Shown here: piece by piece, positions 11,322 through 22,000 of the stretch
How positions within the stretch are numbered: the first letter of the stretch is position 1
Layout of the letters: each line of letters begins with the position of its first letter
Source of the DNA: Elymus sibiricus
Lineage: Eukaryota > Streptophyta > Magnoliopsida > Poales > Poaceae
Reading direction: 5' to 3'
DNA length: 64,000 bases
NCBI GenBank assembly: GCA_039707655.1
Contig: CM077664.1
Location: 199,696,195 to 199,760,194, forward strand
Notes under the pieces: generated by a model
What the model saw: only the letters and a program-made list of their open reading frames with translations
Told to the model about the DNA's origin: nothing
Database searches by the model: none
Position numbers and translations under genes: made by a program

Positions 11322-13367
11322 ATGGCCCCCAAGAAGAAGGGCATCACGATGACGGCTCCTTCCACCTCCAAGGTTCTTCCGCATGTATCGGCAGGCGGCG
11401 CAGGTGGCGCGGCCGACCCGGGTGGTGCGGACACCGCGGTTATCATGACCAGCGCAGGTGGCGTGGTTGCCATGCCCACCGTGGTCGGAGCAGGAGGCGG
11501 AAGCGCTGGAGGCGGTCGACTTTCTCGACCCTCTGGCGAGCAAGGCCGCAACAACGTGGGCGGAACGGATGGACGTCTTCCTCCTCCTCGCCGCGTCGAC
11601 GAGTGCAGCCACCGAAGCAAGAATGCCCGGGCCGGCGCGAGTCAAGATCCCGCCACGGCGACGTCCGAAGATGCTGCATCAAGGCACACATTGCGCCCGT
11701 CGGATGATGGGCGCAATGTGACTCCGAGCGGCCTCGACGACTCCGGGCGGCTGCGTCCACATGGCAAGACGCCCGTCGATCAAGTCCTAGATCCTCAAGC
11801 TCCACCTCCGCCACGACAGCCAGCTACTGAACATGTGCCGCGGTAGCGAGATCATGATGGTGCTCCTGCTGGCTCTGCCAGAAGTAGAGCGACGTCACGT
11901 TCTTCGCTTCCGGCCATGCCAACCACAGCGGCAGAGGCGATGGCGCGAGCCTAGATGCTGCTGAACTTTCGTCCGGTAGCAGAAAAGATGGATGAGTGGA
12001 GAGCCACCATTCAGAGCCTGATTGGATTTGCCGAGTTGAGCAGATCACAGCAAGCGGAGCCATCTCGGCGCCTGCGAACAACACCAGTAGTTCCAACTGG
12101 TGGTCGTGTTGAAGGTGCTGTGCCAATGGTGCAGTCACCTGCGCGGCAACAACTTCAACAGCAACCACGGCAAACTCAGTGATCTTATGAGCCCGACGAG
12201 ATGTCGATGACCTCTTCGGATCCGCGAGCGCGACAAGATCAGCGGCAAGTGATGCAGGACTGGCGGGTAGAGGATGCCCGCACCACCATTGAACGACGGC
12301 GCCAGGAGGCGCGCCGTCAATCTGACGCACGCAATGGTCCAGTCATTGATGAGCCTGCGCCCGAGGTTGGCAGATATCTGCCTTACGAGGTTGGATGTCC
12401 AGCCTTCACTCGTGAGCTGCGGCAAGTCCGCTGGCCGTCCGTCCGGGCCTTCAAGCCGGAAGTACCAGAAAAGTACGATGGCAAACTGAACCCGGCAGAG
12501 TTTCTGGGCATTTACACGATTTTCGTGCAAGCTGCCGGGGGAAGAGACGAGAAGATTCTCGCCAACTACTTTCCGTTGGTACTGAAGCCCAACGTGAGAT
12601 CTTGGCTGATGAACTTGCTGGAGAACTCCATTTCTTCATGGTCAGATCTTTGCAATGACTTCATTGGTGCCTTTACCGGAGGCCACAAGGCTCCCGGTCA
12701 GCCCAGCGACCTGCAAGTGATCCCGAAAAGAGATGGTGAATCTCTGCGCAAGTACATCCAGAGATTCAGCCGCGTACACCGCAATATCCCAGATGTGCAC
12801 CCCGCAGCCATGATTGCCGCCTTCCACATGAACATACGCAATCGAAGGATGCTGGAGAAGTTGAATGTCAAGCTGCCGAAAACCGTCAACAAGCTCTACA
12901 CGTTGGCGGATAAGTGCACGTGCGCTGAGGAAGGAAGGAGACTTCCCGGGGAGGACGCTGGTGCCGAGGTGGACTCTGAGGACGACGATGCTGCCACCCC
13001 GAAGAAGAAGGGTCGAAAGCGCAATAGGAAACGCAAAGGCAAAACTGTGATGGCTGTCAAAGGGTCCGGCAACTCCAATACCGCCAAGAAAGCCAAAACG
13101 GGAGACTCCGGCAAGGAGGCTGCTGTATGCGCCGCTTGTCAGGAGGCGGCGGGAAACGAGAAGGCCGGAAAATTTGATGGGCCATATTGCAAGATTCACC
13201 GCACCAAGGGCCATGATCTCCAAGAGTGCAGACAAGTCGAGCACCTCACGGAAAAGCAAAAAGCTGAATATGAAAAACGTGACAACGAGAAGGGTCAGGA
13301 TGGTGCTGGTGGATCCGGCAAAAAGGGTCGTGGTGGTCGAGGAGGCCGCCGTGGCAAGGCCAAGTAG
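11322..13367 (+). pseudogene. Tat gag (decayed)
   Basis: One reading frame runs from the ATG at 11322 (MAPKKKGITMTAPST) into protease and reverse transcriptase. It is broken here by stops at 11844 (TAG), 11952 (TAG), 12180 (TGA) and 13365 (TAG), each explicable by one C-to-T change. The N-terminal part is low-complexity Gly/Ala/Pro. The capsid-type domain lies around 12470-12900 (FKPEVPEKYDGKLNPAEFL ... ESLRKYIQRFSRVHRNIPD). Then come an acidic stretch, Lys/Arg-rich basic segments (KKKGRKRNRKRKGK) and an atypical zinc knuckle YCKIHRTKGHDLQEC near 13184. Gag would form the particle and bind RNA. GC content is visibly higher than in the flanking Sabrina-like DNA. Confidence 0.8.
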
Positions 13368-14333
13368 CAAAAAGAGAAGCCTGCTAGAGGCCGTGAAAAG
13401 AAAGAAGAAGACGATGGAAGTGACAAAGAGGATGACGACGAGTCCAGTGAACAAGAATTCCAGAAGGCAACTGAAGCTATGTGCATTGACGGAGGTGCAT
13501 CTCTGCACTCCTCTCACCGCCAACTCAAGCAGTGGGCACGTGAGGTTAATGCGGCAGAACCGCCAATAGGCGCTCAAAAGCCACTCAAGTGGTCACACAC
13601 GCCTATCATTTTCGATGCTGAGGATCACCCTGATCGCACAACCGCGGTCGGGTTTTTGCCGTTGTTGGTTTCATCGACAATTCGCAACCTCCAGGTCACG
13701 AAAATGTTAGTGAATGGTGGGGCCGGCCTAAATTTGATTTCTCCAAAAGTAATCAAGAGGCTGCAGATCCCTGACGAAGAACTTGAGAAAACTGGTACTT
13801 TTCAAGGAGTGAACCCGGGAAGAAGCCAACCCAAAGGGCAGATCACATTGTCGGTGGCGTTTGGCGGGCAATTGAACTATAGAACAGAGAAGATTGTGTT
13901 TGATGTTGTTAAGATTCCCTTGCTGTATAATGGAATTCTTGGCCGCCCAGCTTTGGCTAAGTTTATGGCAGCATCCCACTATGCCTATAACACGTTGAAG
14001 ATGCCAGGGCCGATGGGTGTCATTTCCATCAACTCAGATAAGAAAGATGCAGTCATATGCGTCGACAAACTATACAGAGATGCGGTTGCAGCAGTGGCCA
14101 CCAAGGCGCCAGCTCCCGCCAAGGAAAGGAAAAGCAAGAAGTCCAGCAAGACCTCTGACAAGAATTCCGGGAAGCGCACCTCTTTGGAGTGCTGTGGGCC
14201 TGTTGAAGACTTGCCGGAATGCTCTACCGGCAAGAAATCCAAGGCTACTCCACCAGCGACGAAGAAGGTGCCGGCAAGAGAGGATGGCACTGACGGTACC
14301 TTCACCATCAGCGCCACCCTCGACAGCAAATAG
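13368..14333 (+). pseudogene. Tat protease region (decayed)
   Basis: It continues in the gag frame after the stop at 13365. The clear part begins MCIDGGASLHSSHRQLK at 13479. The retropepsin active-site region reads VNGGAGLNLI with an Asn codon (13713-13715) where the catalytic Asp is expected, a probable G-to-A change. The flap and C-terminal signature ILGRPALAKF is present near 13935. A Lys/Ser-rich linker follows to a stop TAG at 14331. With no catalytic Asp the enzyme would not process the polyprotein even if the stops were absent. Confidence 0.75.
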
Positions 14334-15226
14334 GAAAGCACGCTCGTTGCCTTCCTGCGGGCGAATGTTGATGTGTTTGCATGGCAACCATCTGACATCC
14401 CCGGGGTTCCCAGGGAGGTAATTGAGCACCACCTTGTTGTCTATCCCCATGCTCGGCCCGTCAAGCAGAAGGTCATGAAGCAGGCTTTGGAGCGGTAACA
14501 GTTCATTGCCAAAGAAATCAAAAAACTTGAAGCAGCAGGCTTGGTTAGAGGTGTACTACATCCAACTTGGTTAGCAAATCCAGTTGTGGTGCGTAAAGCA
14601 AATGGAAGGTGGAGACTTTGTATCGACTACACTGATATTAACAAAGCATGTCCAAAGGATCCTTTCCCTTTGCCGCGCATTGATCAAATTGTAGACTCTA
14701 CTGTCGGCTGTGATTTACTCTCCTTCCTTGATGCATATTCTGGGTACCATCAGATATTCATGGCCAAGGAAGATGAGGAGAAAACCGCATTCATTACTCC
14801 ATGTGGCACATACTGCTTCGTGTGTATTCCTTTCGGATTAAAGAGTGCTGGTTCAACATTTGCAAGAGCAGTCCAGATTGGTTTTGAGCCCCAGTTGCAT
14901 AGAAATGTGGAAGCATATATGGATGATATAGTGGTCAAAACCAAGGACAAATCAACTCTCATTCAAGACTTAGAAGAAACATTTGCAAACTTGCGCAAGA
15001 TCAATTTGATGCTCAACCCCGAGAAGTGTGTGTTTGGCGTTCCATCCGGCAAACTTCTCGGGTTCTTTGTATCTTAACGTGGAATAGAAGCAAATCTCGA
15101 CAAGATCAAAGCAATAGAGCAAATTCAAGAACCAAAAAGCGTCAAGGATGTGCGGCGTCTTGCCGGCTGTGTTGCTGCCTTGAGTAGGTTCATTTCAAAA
15201 TCTGCTGAGCGCGCTTTGCCTTTTTC
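14334..15226 (+). pseudogene. Tat reverse transcriptase (decayed)
   Basis: The frame is the same as gag, with stops TAA at 14496 and TAA at 15075. Recognisable blocks are LANPVVVRKANGRWRLCIDY, NKACPKDPFPLPRIDQIVD, LDAYSGYHQI, PFGLKSAGSTFAR and the catalytic EAYMDDIVVK near 14910, so the YMDD box itself is intact. Downstream, the thumb and connection sequence continues to a run of five T at 15221-15225. There the frame shifts by one base relative to the rest of pol, consistent with loss of a single T. Confidence 0.85.
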
Positions 15227-16330
15227 AAGATCTTGAAAAAGGCAGGACCAATGAAATGGACTCTGGAAGCGGAGGCCGCACTGCAGGATTTGAAAAGATA
15301 CCTCTCCTCTGCACCAACGCTAGTTGCGCCTCAACCACAAGAGCCATTGCTGCTATATCTAGCGGCAACAAATCAAGTGGTCAGTGCTGCATTAGTGGCA
15401 CAGAGAGAAACTAATGACGGAGAAGCAGCAGCAGCAAGCCCGTCCAGCGACAAACCGGAATCTTCTTCGGCAAGGTCTGGTGCCGACAAATCAGAAACAA
15501 CGCAAGAAAATGAAGCTGATCAGCAAGTGGTGCCGAAGAAGAAGGTGGTGCAGCGACTGGTGTATTTTGTTAGTTCCCTTCTACAGGGGGCTAGATCAAG
15601 ATATTTTGGTGTGCAGAAGTTGCTTTTCGGTCTTCTTATGGCCTCGAGGAAGCTGCGTCACTACTTCCAAGCACATGAGATTACCGTCGTCACTCGCTTT
15701 CCGTTGCAGCGTATTTTGAGGAATCCAGATGCAACTGGCAGGATAGTGGAGTGGGCGTTGGAATTGTCAAGCTTTGCACTCAAGTTTGAAAGCACATCAA
15801 CTATTCAGAGCAGAGCCTTGGCGGAATTCATTGCAGAATGGTCGCCAACGCAAGACAAGGAAATTCAAGAATCAGCTCTCCCTAGCAAAGAAACAACTAA
15901 GGAATGGATCATGTAATTTGACGGTGCCTTTTCACTGCAAGGTGTCGGTGCCGGAGTGCTGCTTGTCGCGTCCACCGGAGAGCACCTCAAGTATGTAATC
16001 CAAATGCACTTTTCCAGGGAGAAAGCAACAAACAACACTGCTGAGTATGAAGGGCTCCATGCCGGTCTCAGGATCGCAGTGGACCTCGGGATCAGAAAGT
16101 TGATCGTCCGTGTCGACTCGCAGCTTGTTGTGAAACAAGTAAACAAAGATTACCGGAGCCCGTTGATGGAAGCGTATGTGGAAGAAGTGAGGAAATTGGA
16201 AGAGCACTTTGACGGATTGCAAACAGAGCACATTCCTCTTACGGAAAACAACATTGCTGATAGCCTGTCAAAATGTGCTGCTAAGAAGCTTCCTGTGGAA
16301 CCGGGAACTTTTGTGCTCCATTTGAATCAA
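15227..16330 (+). pseudogene. Tat RNase H plus second, archaeal-type RNase H (decayed)
   Basis: After the 15221-15225 frameshift the frame reopens (LKKAGPMKWTLEAEAALQDL). The first RNase H, with an acidic Ser-rich insertion, runs to a stop TAA at 15914. The next domain starts FDGAFSLQGVGAGVLL and includes NNTAEYEGLHAGLRIA, VRVDSQLVVKQV and ENNIADSLSKCA, which carry the expected acidic residues of a second RNase H of the archaeal/bacterial-like type. This second domain, located before integrase, is a known acquisition of the Tat lineage and is the main basis for the lineage call. Confidence 0.8.
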
Positions 16331-17797
16331 CCATCAGTCACTCCATCAACGCAGGCCAGTAAAAGAAGAAAGTTGAATACCGGCAAATATTTTCCGCCAG
16401 GGCTCCCAGAAGCCGACGGCAAGGATATTACCGGGAACAATGACACGGCCGCTGGTGAGCAGCGGCTTCGCGTAGAACCACAGGTTCTTGCCGCTGAGGC
16501 AAGCGCTCCCACGGTCGAAGAGATGCCTTTAGTCCTTGTCGTCGAGCCGCAGGCTCCAACTTGGGCACATCAAATAGTTCATTTCCTTCAAACAGGAGAA
16601 CTTCCCGATGACCAAGAAGAAGCTGAGAAAGTAGCCCGTCCGTCAAGTATGTATCAGTTTGTGGATAACATGCTATACAGAAAGCGACCAAACAGTGTGA
16701 AATTGAAGTGTGTTTGCCGGGAAGATGGACTAAAGCTGTTGGCGGAGATACATGGAGGCATATGTGGCTCTCACATAGGATCAAGAGCACTTGCCGGCAA
16801 AGTTTTCCGGCAAGGCTTCTATAGGCCCACTGTCCTCCAGGATGCAACTGAGCTAGTAACTAAGTGTGAAGCATGCCAGTTCCATTCGAAGAACTTATAT
16901 CAGCCAGCTCAAGCTCTTCAAACAATCCCTCTCTCCTGGCCTTTCTCGCTCTGGGGGCTTGATATTTTGGGGCCCTTCCCCCACGCTACCGGGGGCTTTG
17001 AGTTCTTGTATGTTGCAATCGACAAGTTCACAAAGTGGCCTGAAGTAGAGACAGTGAGGAAGGTGACAGCACAGTCAGCCGTCAAGTTTCTCAAGGGATT
17101 AGTTTGCCGTTTTGGTGTCCCTAATAGGATCATCACCAACAACGGCACACAATTCACGAGCCGCACCTTCATGCAGTACACCCAAGACCTTGGCAGAAAA
17201 ATCTGCTTTGCGTCTGTTGCTCACCTGAGAAGCAACGGTCAAGTGGAAAGGGCAAATGCTGAAGTGCTGCAAGGCCTCAAGACAAGAACTTTTGACAGGT
17301 TGCGCAAGTGTGGAAGACGCTGGATTGATGAGTTGCCGGCGGTTCTTTGGTCACTCAGAACGACACCAAATCGAGCTACCGACCAAACACCCTTCTCCCT
17401 TGTCTATGGTGCAGAAGCGGTGCTCCCCACAGAACTCATATATGGGTCACCTCGAGTGCTTGCCTACGATGAGGCAGAGCAAGAGCAGTTGTGGCAAGAT
17501 GACGGAACGCTCCTTGAGGAAGATCGTCTTCGGGCGGCTGTGTGAGCTGCACGCTACCAGCAAGCCTTGCGCCGCTATCATAGCCGCAAAGTGCATGCCC
17601 GAAGCCTTCAGGAATGCGACCTTGTTCTTCGGCGCGTTCAGTCCGCCAAGAAATCAAACAAGTTGACAGCGAAGTGGGAAGGCCCTTATCGGGTAGCACG
17701 AGTCACCAGACCTGGCGCAGTCCATCTGGAGACCGAAGATGGCATCCCAGTGCAAAACTCATGGAATATTGAGCATCTTCGCAAGTTCTACCCATAA
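16331..17797 (+). pseudogene. Tat integrase (catalytically defective)
   Basis: The HHCC module is visible (EIHGGICGSHIG ... CEACQFHSKN), as is a core with D in WGLDILGPFPHA and E in NGQVERANAEV. The second catalytic position reads RIITNNGTQF, with codon AAC at 17138-17140 where Asp is expected. A stop TGA at 17543 (from CGA by a C-to-T change) precedes the C-terminal part, which ends with a GPY/F-like segment (KWEGPYRVARVTRPGAVHL) and a stop at 17797. Variable linker sequence 16331-16560 links it to RNase H. The protein would be inactive for strand transfer. Confidence 0.85.
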
Positions 17798-18730
17798 GGC
17801 GCAGTTGCCGGGCCTCCCAGCAACCCCTTTTGTACAAGCTTTGTTGGCAAGACTTGTAACCCTTTGTACAAAGCCAGGCGCAGACCCTGTGCATAAGTGA
17901 AATAAAGCTAAGTGTTTTGCAACTCTTTGTACATATTCATTTGTATATAAATGCTTATGACGTTGTGGTTACACTTTAATTTGTATGAAATGGCTGATGA
18001 ACCATCAAGGTTCCCAAACCACTCTTTTCTCTTCTTTCTTTTTCTCAAAGGACAGAAGGATCCCTCGCGTACAAGTTTCCCGGGGTAGTGACGATGGGGG
18101 TACCATTTAATGACGTTCAAGTGATCATTTCATGCGACAAGAAAGACAGTGCAAGGAAAAGCTAAGTTGAAAAACTTCAAAACAAATTCCTTGTCATAAT
18201 TCGCAATTTCCCTTGAATGATTTAGTCTTTGTATGAAAAACTTGCACGCGAAGGAACCTTGTCATGATCATTCGCGCTCTGATTTTGCCCCGAGTCCACT
18301 CGGCAAGGTCTGTAGCTGCACTGTGACCGACAAGTTACCTTGCCGGTGTGATCATTCGCGCTCTAATTTTGCCTCGAGTCCGCTCGGCAAGGTCTGTAGC
18401 TGCACTGTGACCGACAAGTTACCTTGACGGTGGCAGCACTTCCAGCAGGCTGCTAAGGACCTGTTCCTCAAGCGCTCGCGGCAAGTGTGCGCACCAGCAA
18501 GTTTCCAAACAGCGTAGGGAACACAATCATACAAAGACAAAGAGAAACAAGGGGGATAGCACACATTCATCTGAGCATGACAAATAGTAGATATTCATTA
18601 AAGAGTGCTCGATAACATTTTCTTAGCCCTTCCCCGCAGGGTTCACATCGAGTGTAATACAGGGGCAAAAGGAGCGCCTAGGCAAAACCCGACTCGCTCC
18701 CGAAAGACCAGATGATGGTGCTGTCGGTGT
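17798..18730 (+). other. Tat 3' spacer between pol and antisense ORF
   Basis: This is non-coding on present evidence. It holds an 84-bp tandem duplication (18266-18349 and 18350-18433). The short open frame across that duplication reflects the repeat and is not called as a gene. No polypurine tract or LTR is found before the WHAM-like junction. Confidence 0.5.
18266..18433. repeat. 84-bp tandem duplication in the Tat spacer
   Basis: Two adjacent 84-bp units both start GATCATTCGCGCTCT and differ at only a few positions. Each contains the CTCGGCAAGGT and TTACCTTG motifs that recur through this Tat element. Confidence 0.85.
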
Positions 18731-19075
18731 TCAGCTAGAGTCAGACCCATCGTCCTCGATCTTGACGTTTGGAGAACCGTCGTCATCATCCTCGGTCTCG
18801 CTGGAGGAAGCGGTGTCGCTGTCACTCGAGCTCTCTGCGTAGCACTCCAGGCGAGCGCCTGAAGCCCCGAAGAACTTCACGATGAGCGTGTCAGATCCGA
18901 CCAACCTAAAGTGAAGGAGGTGTCCCTGCCCCAAGCAGCGAGCACAGACGAAGGACTTCCATCCACGTGTGAAGTACATGATGCCGTTGGTGGAGGTCTC
19001 GACGGCCACCCAGACTGGGCCATTGCAGCAGCCGTTCACACGCAGCCACAAGCCGCGCAGATGACTATCTTCCAT
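18731..19075 (-). CDS. Antisense B3-domain ORF fragment within the Tat element
   Basis: The frame runs opposite to gag-pol and encodes 114 aa from an ATG at 19073-19075, two bases from the WHAM-like junction. The real coding start may therefore have been further upstream and cut off. Residues about 5-75 fit the C-terminal two-thirds of a plant B3 DNA-binding domain: LWLRVNGCCNGPVWVAV, then YFTRGWKSFVCARCLGQGH, then FRLVGSDTLIVKFFG. An acidic Ser/Asp/Glu tail follows. B3 proteins bind DNA in the nucleus. Extra ORFs in antisense orientation downstream of pol are known in Tat-type elements, so this may be a captured host gene kept by the family. No stop interrupts it, unlike the sense-strand genes. 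Confidence 0.65.
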   Translation of the reverse strand: MEDSHLRGLWLRVNGCCNGPVWVAVETSTNGIMYFTRGWKSFVCARCLGQGHLLHFRLVGSDTLIVKFFGASGARLECYAESSSDSDTASSSETEDDDDGSPNVKIEDDGSDSS

Positions 19076-19077
19076 CG

Positions 19078-22000
19078 TGATAACCCACAAGTATAGGGGA
19101 TCGCAACAGTTTTCGAGGGTAGAGTATTCAACCCAAATTTATTGATTCGACACAAGGGGAGCCAAAGAATATTTGCAAGTATTAGCAGTTGAGTTGTCAA
19201 TTCAACCACACCTGGAGACTAAATATCTGCAGCAGAGTGATCAGTAGCACAGTAGTATGGTAATTTGATAGCAATAGCAATAATAGTAACGGTAGTAGTA
19301 ACGGTAGCAACAATAGTTTTGTAACAATTGTGACAGTAGTAATTTAGTGTGGCACCCCCGGCTCAGAGGGACCGGAATGCCCCATATTCCAGCCCAGAAA
19401 TATCTTCTGGAATACGGCACTGCTTGGCATAGAACAAATCAGCTTTTATTACAGGAGATAAGGTACAAAGGTTTGCTATTACAAAGGTTACACTGCACGG
19501 CGACACTACACCTGCTAAGGTAACTCTATGCTAGCAGCGGACCAACTCGTAGCAGCGGAACGGCGACAACGGTGGTGAACTCCACTCCGCAGGGACTCTG
19601 GCTGGGACACGGCCTAGCTCGCACGAACGGGATCCACGACAAGCAATCAATCACAGCATCACCTGCAAACTGGCATGATAAGCCAGGTGAGTACTTTGAA
19701 TGTACTCGCAAGCTCACAACAACCAAAAGCATCAAGGCAAAACAACAACATAGCATTTACAAGTTCACTTATTACTAACTACTATGAGACGGAAGTAAAT
19801 ATTACTCAAGTAATAAGGTAAGGATAGAATCACTGATGAACCATCATCTTGGTTTGCAAGGAACCATCTCGCTCTTGGCTACCTGGCCAAGCAACATATC
19901 CACTTGATCACTTTGTGATCAATACATCCTCGTGACCACCACATGATCACCTCATAACCCGATGATCAACCTCAAGATCATCCCAACCTCTTCATCGAAA
20001 GCCTGCCAAAAAGTTATTTGCCCACATACCACTTTAACTCATTATGTCATTATGAGTGTTGATCGAACGGTGTGACCTACAACGAACTGTGTCCATGACC
20101 GAGGACGTGGCTATCGATAGTTTATACACTCTGCAGAGGTTAGTACACTGTACCCACACTACGGAACTCATGGCCTCGTGCTCCCATTCGGGTGGACCAA
20201 CGACGTTCTGACAAAACCAATCTATTGCATGACACCCTCCCGGCCACTCCCGACAAACTCCCCTTTGGGCTATGTCCTGGGTGGCCCCTGATGTCAACAT
20301 GTGACATCCGCCACCTCTGTGGCTGCCACCGTCGTGGCCAACACAACAATCTTGTCCCACACGGGGACACCCGGGTACAACACAACTTGGGCACACAAGG
20401 TTATGACCGCCTACCGGGCCAGGGCAGCACGAGCACATAACCTTCCCTAGTTGGAGGCACCGGCGAGAGGCATGACAATAGACCGAATTAGGGCCTCCCC
20501 ATCCAGGCAAGTGTGGCTGCACTGGTGAGCTCGATTCGGTGGCACCTGACCAACGGAATGACGAAATTTATCCCCAAGATAGGTATGTGATAGAACGGTT
20601 ACTCCAATGTTACATATCAACCTGTGATTCAAATCATGGCAATATCCATCCAAAATCCAAAGCATAAAATATATCCATATCATTAGCACAATATTCAATA
20701 TGACTATGAAAATAAGCATGACTACTGCTACTAGAAATCCCCAAAGTAACACATCATCCACACTCTTCAAAATATAAGTCCTAGAGATCCAAACATCATC
20801 ATGGCAGTAACCAGCTCACATATTATTCAATCATAATGCCATGAATAAATTATTTCCAAATAATGCAATATTAAACCAATTTAATTTAATTTAGCCATGG
20901 CATTGCATTGCAATCATGCGAATGGAGGGTGTGGCTTGCCTTGCTCCAAAAGAGAGGGGAAAAGCTCCTGGTCTTCCCCAAAACACAACAAGCACTCTGA
21001 AAATATTTTGTCAAGCATTTAAGAATATACCATAAAGTAAATACTTCTGTCCAGAAATTCTAGACAAAAGAGAAAAATACCAAACTCTACTAGAAAATAG
21101 GGGAGAACAAAAGAAAAATAATGCAAAAAGAATCAGTTCATTTGGACTTCTAGTTTAGGAGTTATTCACGGTCAAAGTTGAGGTCAAACTGGATTTAAAA
21201 TGAATTTCTGGAAATTCCAGAAAATCTCTGGAGGGGTGACGTCGAAGGCGTAAAGTGGGGCTTACGCCTCCACTTAAAACGCTTCGGCGGGGCGGGTGAG
21301 GCTGACGGGTGGGGTCACCCCGTCAGATTTAAAGAGAGAGGAGGGGGAACAGAGATGAGGCGGCTCACCGGCGGCCGTTCGCCGGCGTAGAGGTGTCGTC
21401 GGAGCGAGGAGATGGCGGGGATGGAACGACCACACGAAGGTGCACCCGTATGTACCCGTGGCTCCTCGGATGGTGGCCGGACGACGTCGTTCTGTTCGTC
21501 TCCGGCGGCGGCAGGTTACGGACGTCGGCGAACTCGGCGATTTCGGCGATGAACGGCTCGGGATAGAGGTTGAGAAGGACTAGGGGAACGAGAGGAGCTC
21601 GATGGTGGGCTCAGATGAGGCTGGGGTGGCTCGGAGTGAGCTCGAGGAGAAGAGGGCCGAGCGGCGGAGTGTTGGCCGGAGAGGAGGAATGAGAGGGCTC
21701 CGGCTCGAGTGCGAGGCTTTGGGGGTCGATTAGGTGAGTGGGAGGAGTAGTGGTGAAGCAAACCGCGGTCGAGGACGATTTAAAAAGGCGGGGAGGAGAT
21801 TCCAGACCGGATGCCTCCGCGGCCATATGGGCGAGCTCCGGCGAGAGTTTCGGGCACGCGCGCGAGCTTTGCGGCGATGGGGGAGAGGCTGAAGAGCGGG
21901 CCAGCACGCGGGGAGGCAGGAGGAGCAGGGCACGCGCGGATGGGGCAGTCAGGCACGCGCGGCCGCTGTTCTCGCATGCGCTCGGGCGTTTGGCTCGTTC

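Larger units (their letters stand above)
10368..19077 (+). mobile_element. Tat-lineage Ty3/gypsy element, 3' end lost
   Basis: It starts with TGTCGGTGTATAAAAC inside the Sabrina-like pol; the left duplication would be GGTCA (10363-10367). Order is 5' LTR, primer site, gag, protease, reverse transcriptase, RNase H, second (archaeal-type) RNase H, integrase, 3' spacer with an antisense ORF. The second RNase H between RNase H and integrase, and the CPKDPFPLPRIDQIVD reverse transcriptase motif, are marks of the Tat (Retand/RIRE2-like) lineage. The 3' LTR is absent: a WHAM-like element entered at 19078 and the far side was later deleted. Confidence 0.85.

Noticed and set aside
11096..11814. Minus-strand and alternative-frame open frames over the Tat gag N-terminus
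   Set aside because: They are shadows of the GC-rich gag frame, which alone runs on into recognisable capsid, protease and polymerase.
12642..13577. 311-aa minus-strand frame with hydrophobic stretches opposite Tat gag
   Set aside because: It is antisense to a recognisable gag with zinc knuckle; the hydrophobic runs come from reverse-complemented Lys-rich codons.
18233..18427. 64-aa frame with an internal repeat
   Set aside because: Produced by the 84-bp tandem duplication; 84 is a multiple of 3, so the frame is carried through without selection.
18266..18433. Possible CRISPR-like repeat pair
   Set aside because: Only two adjacent copies with no spacer, in a plant retrotransposon.
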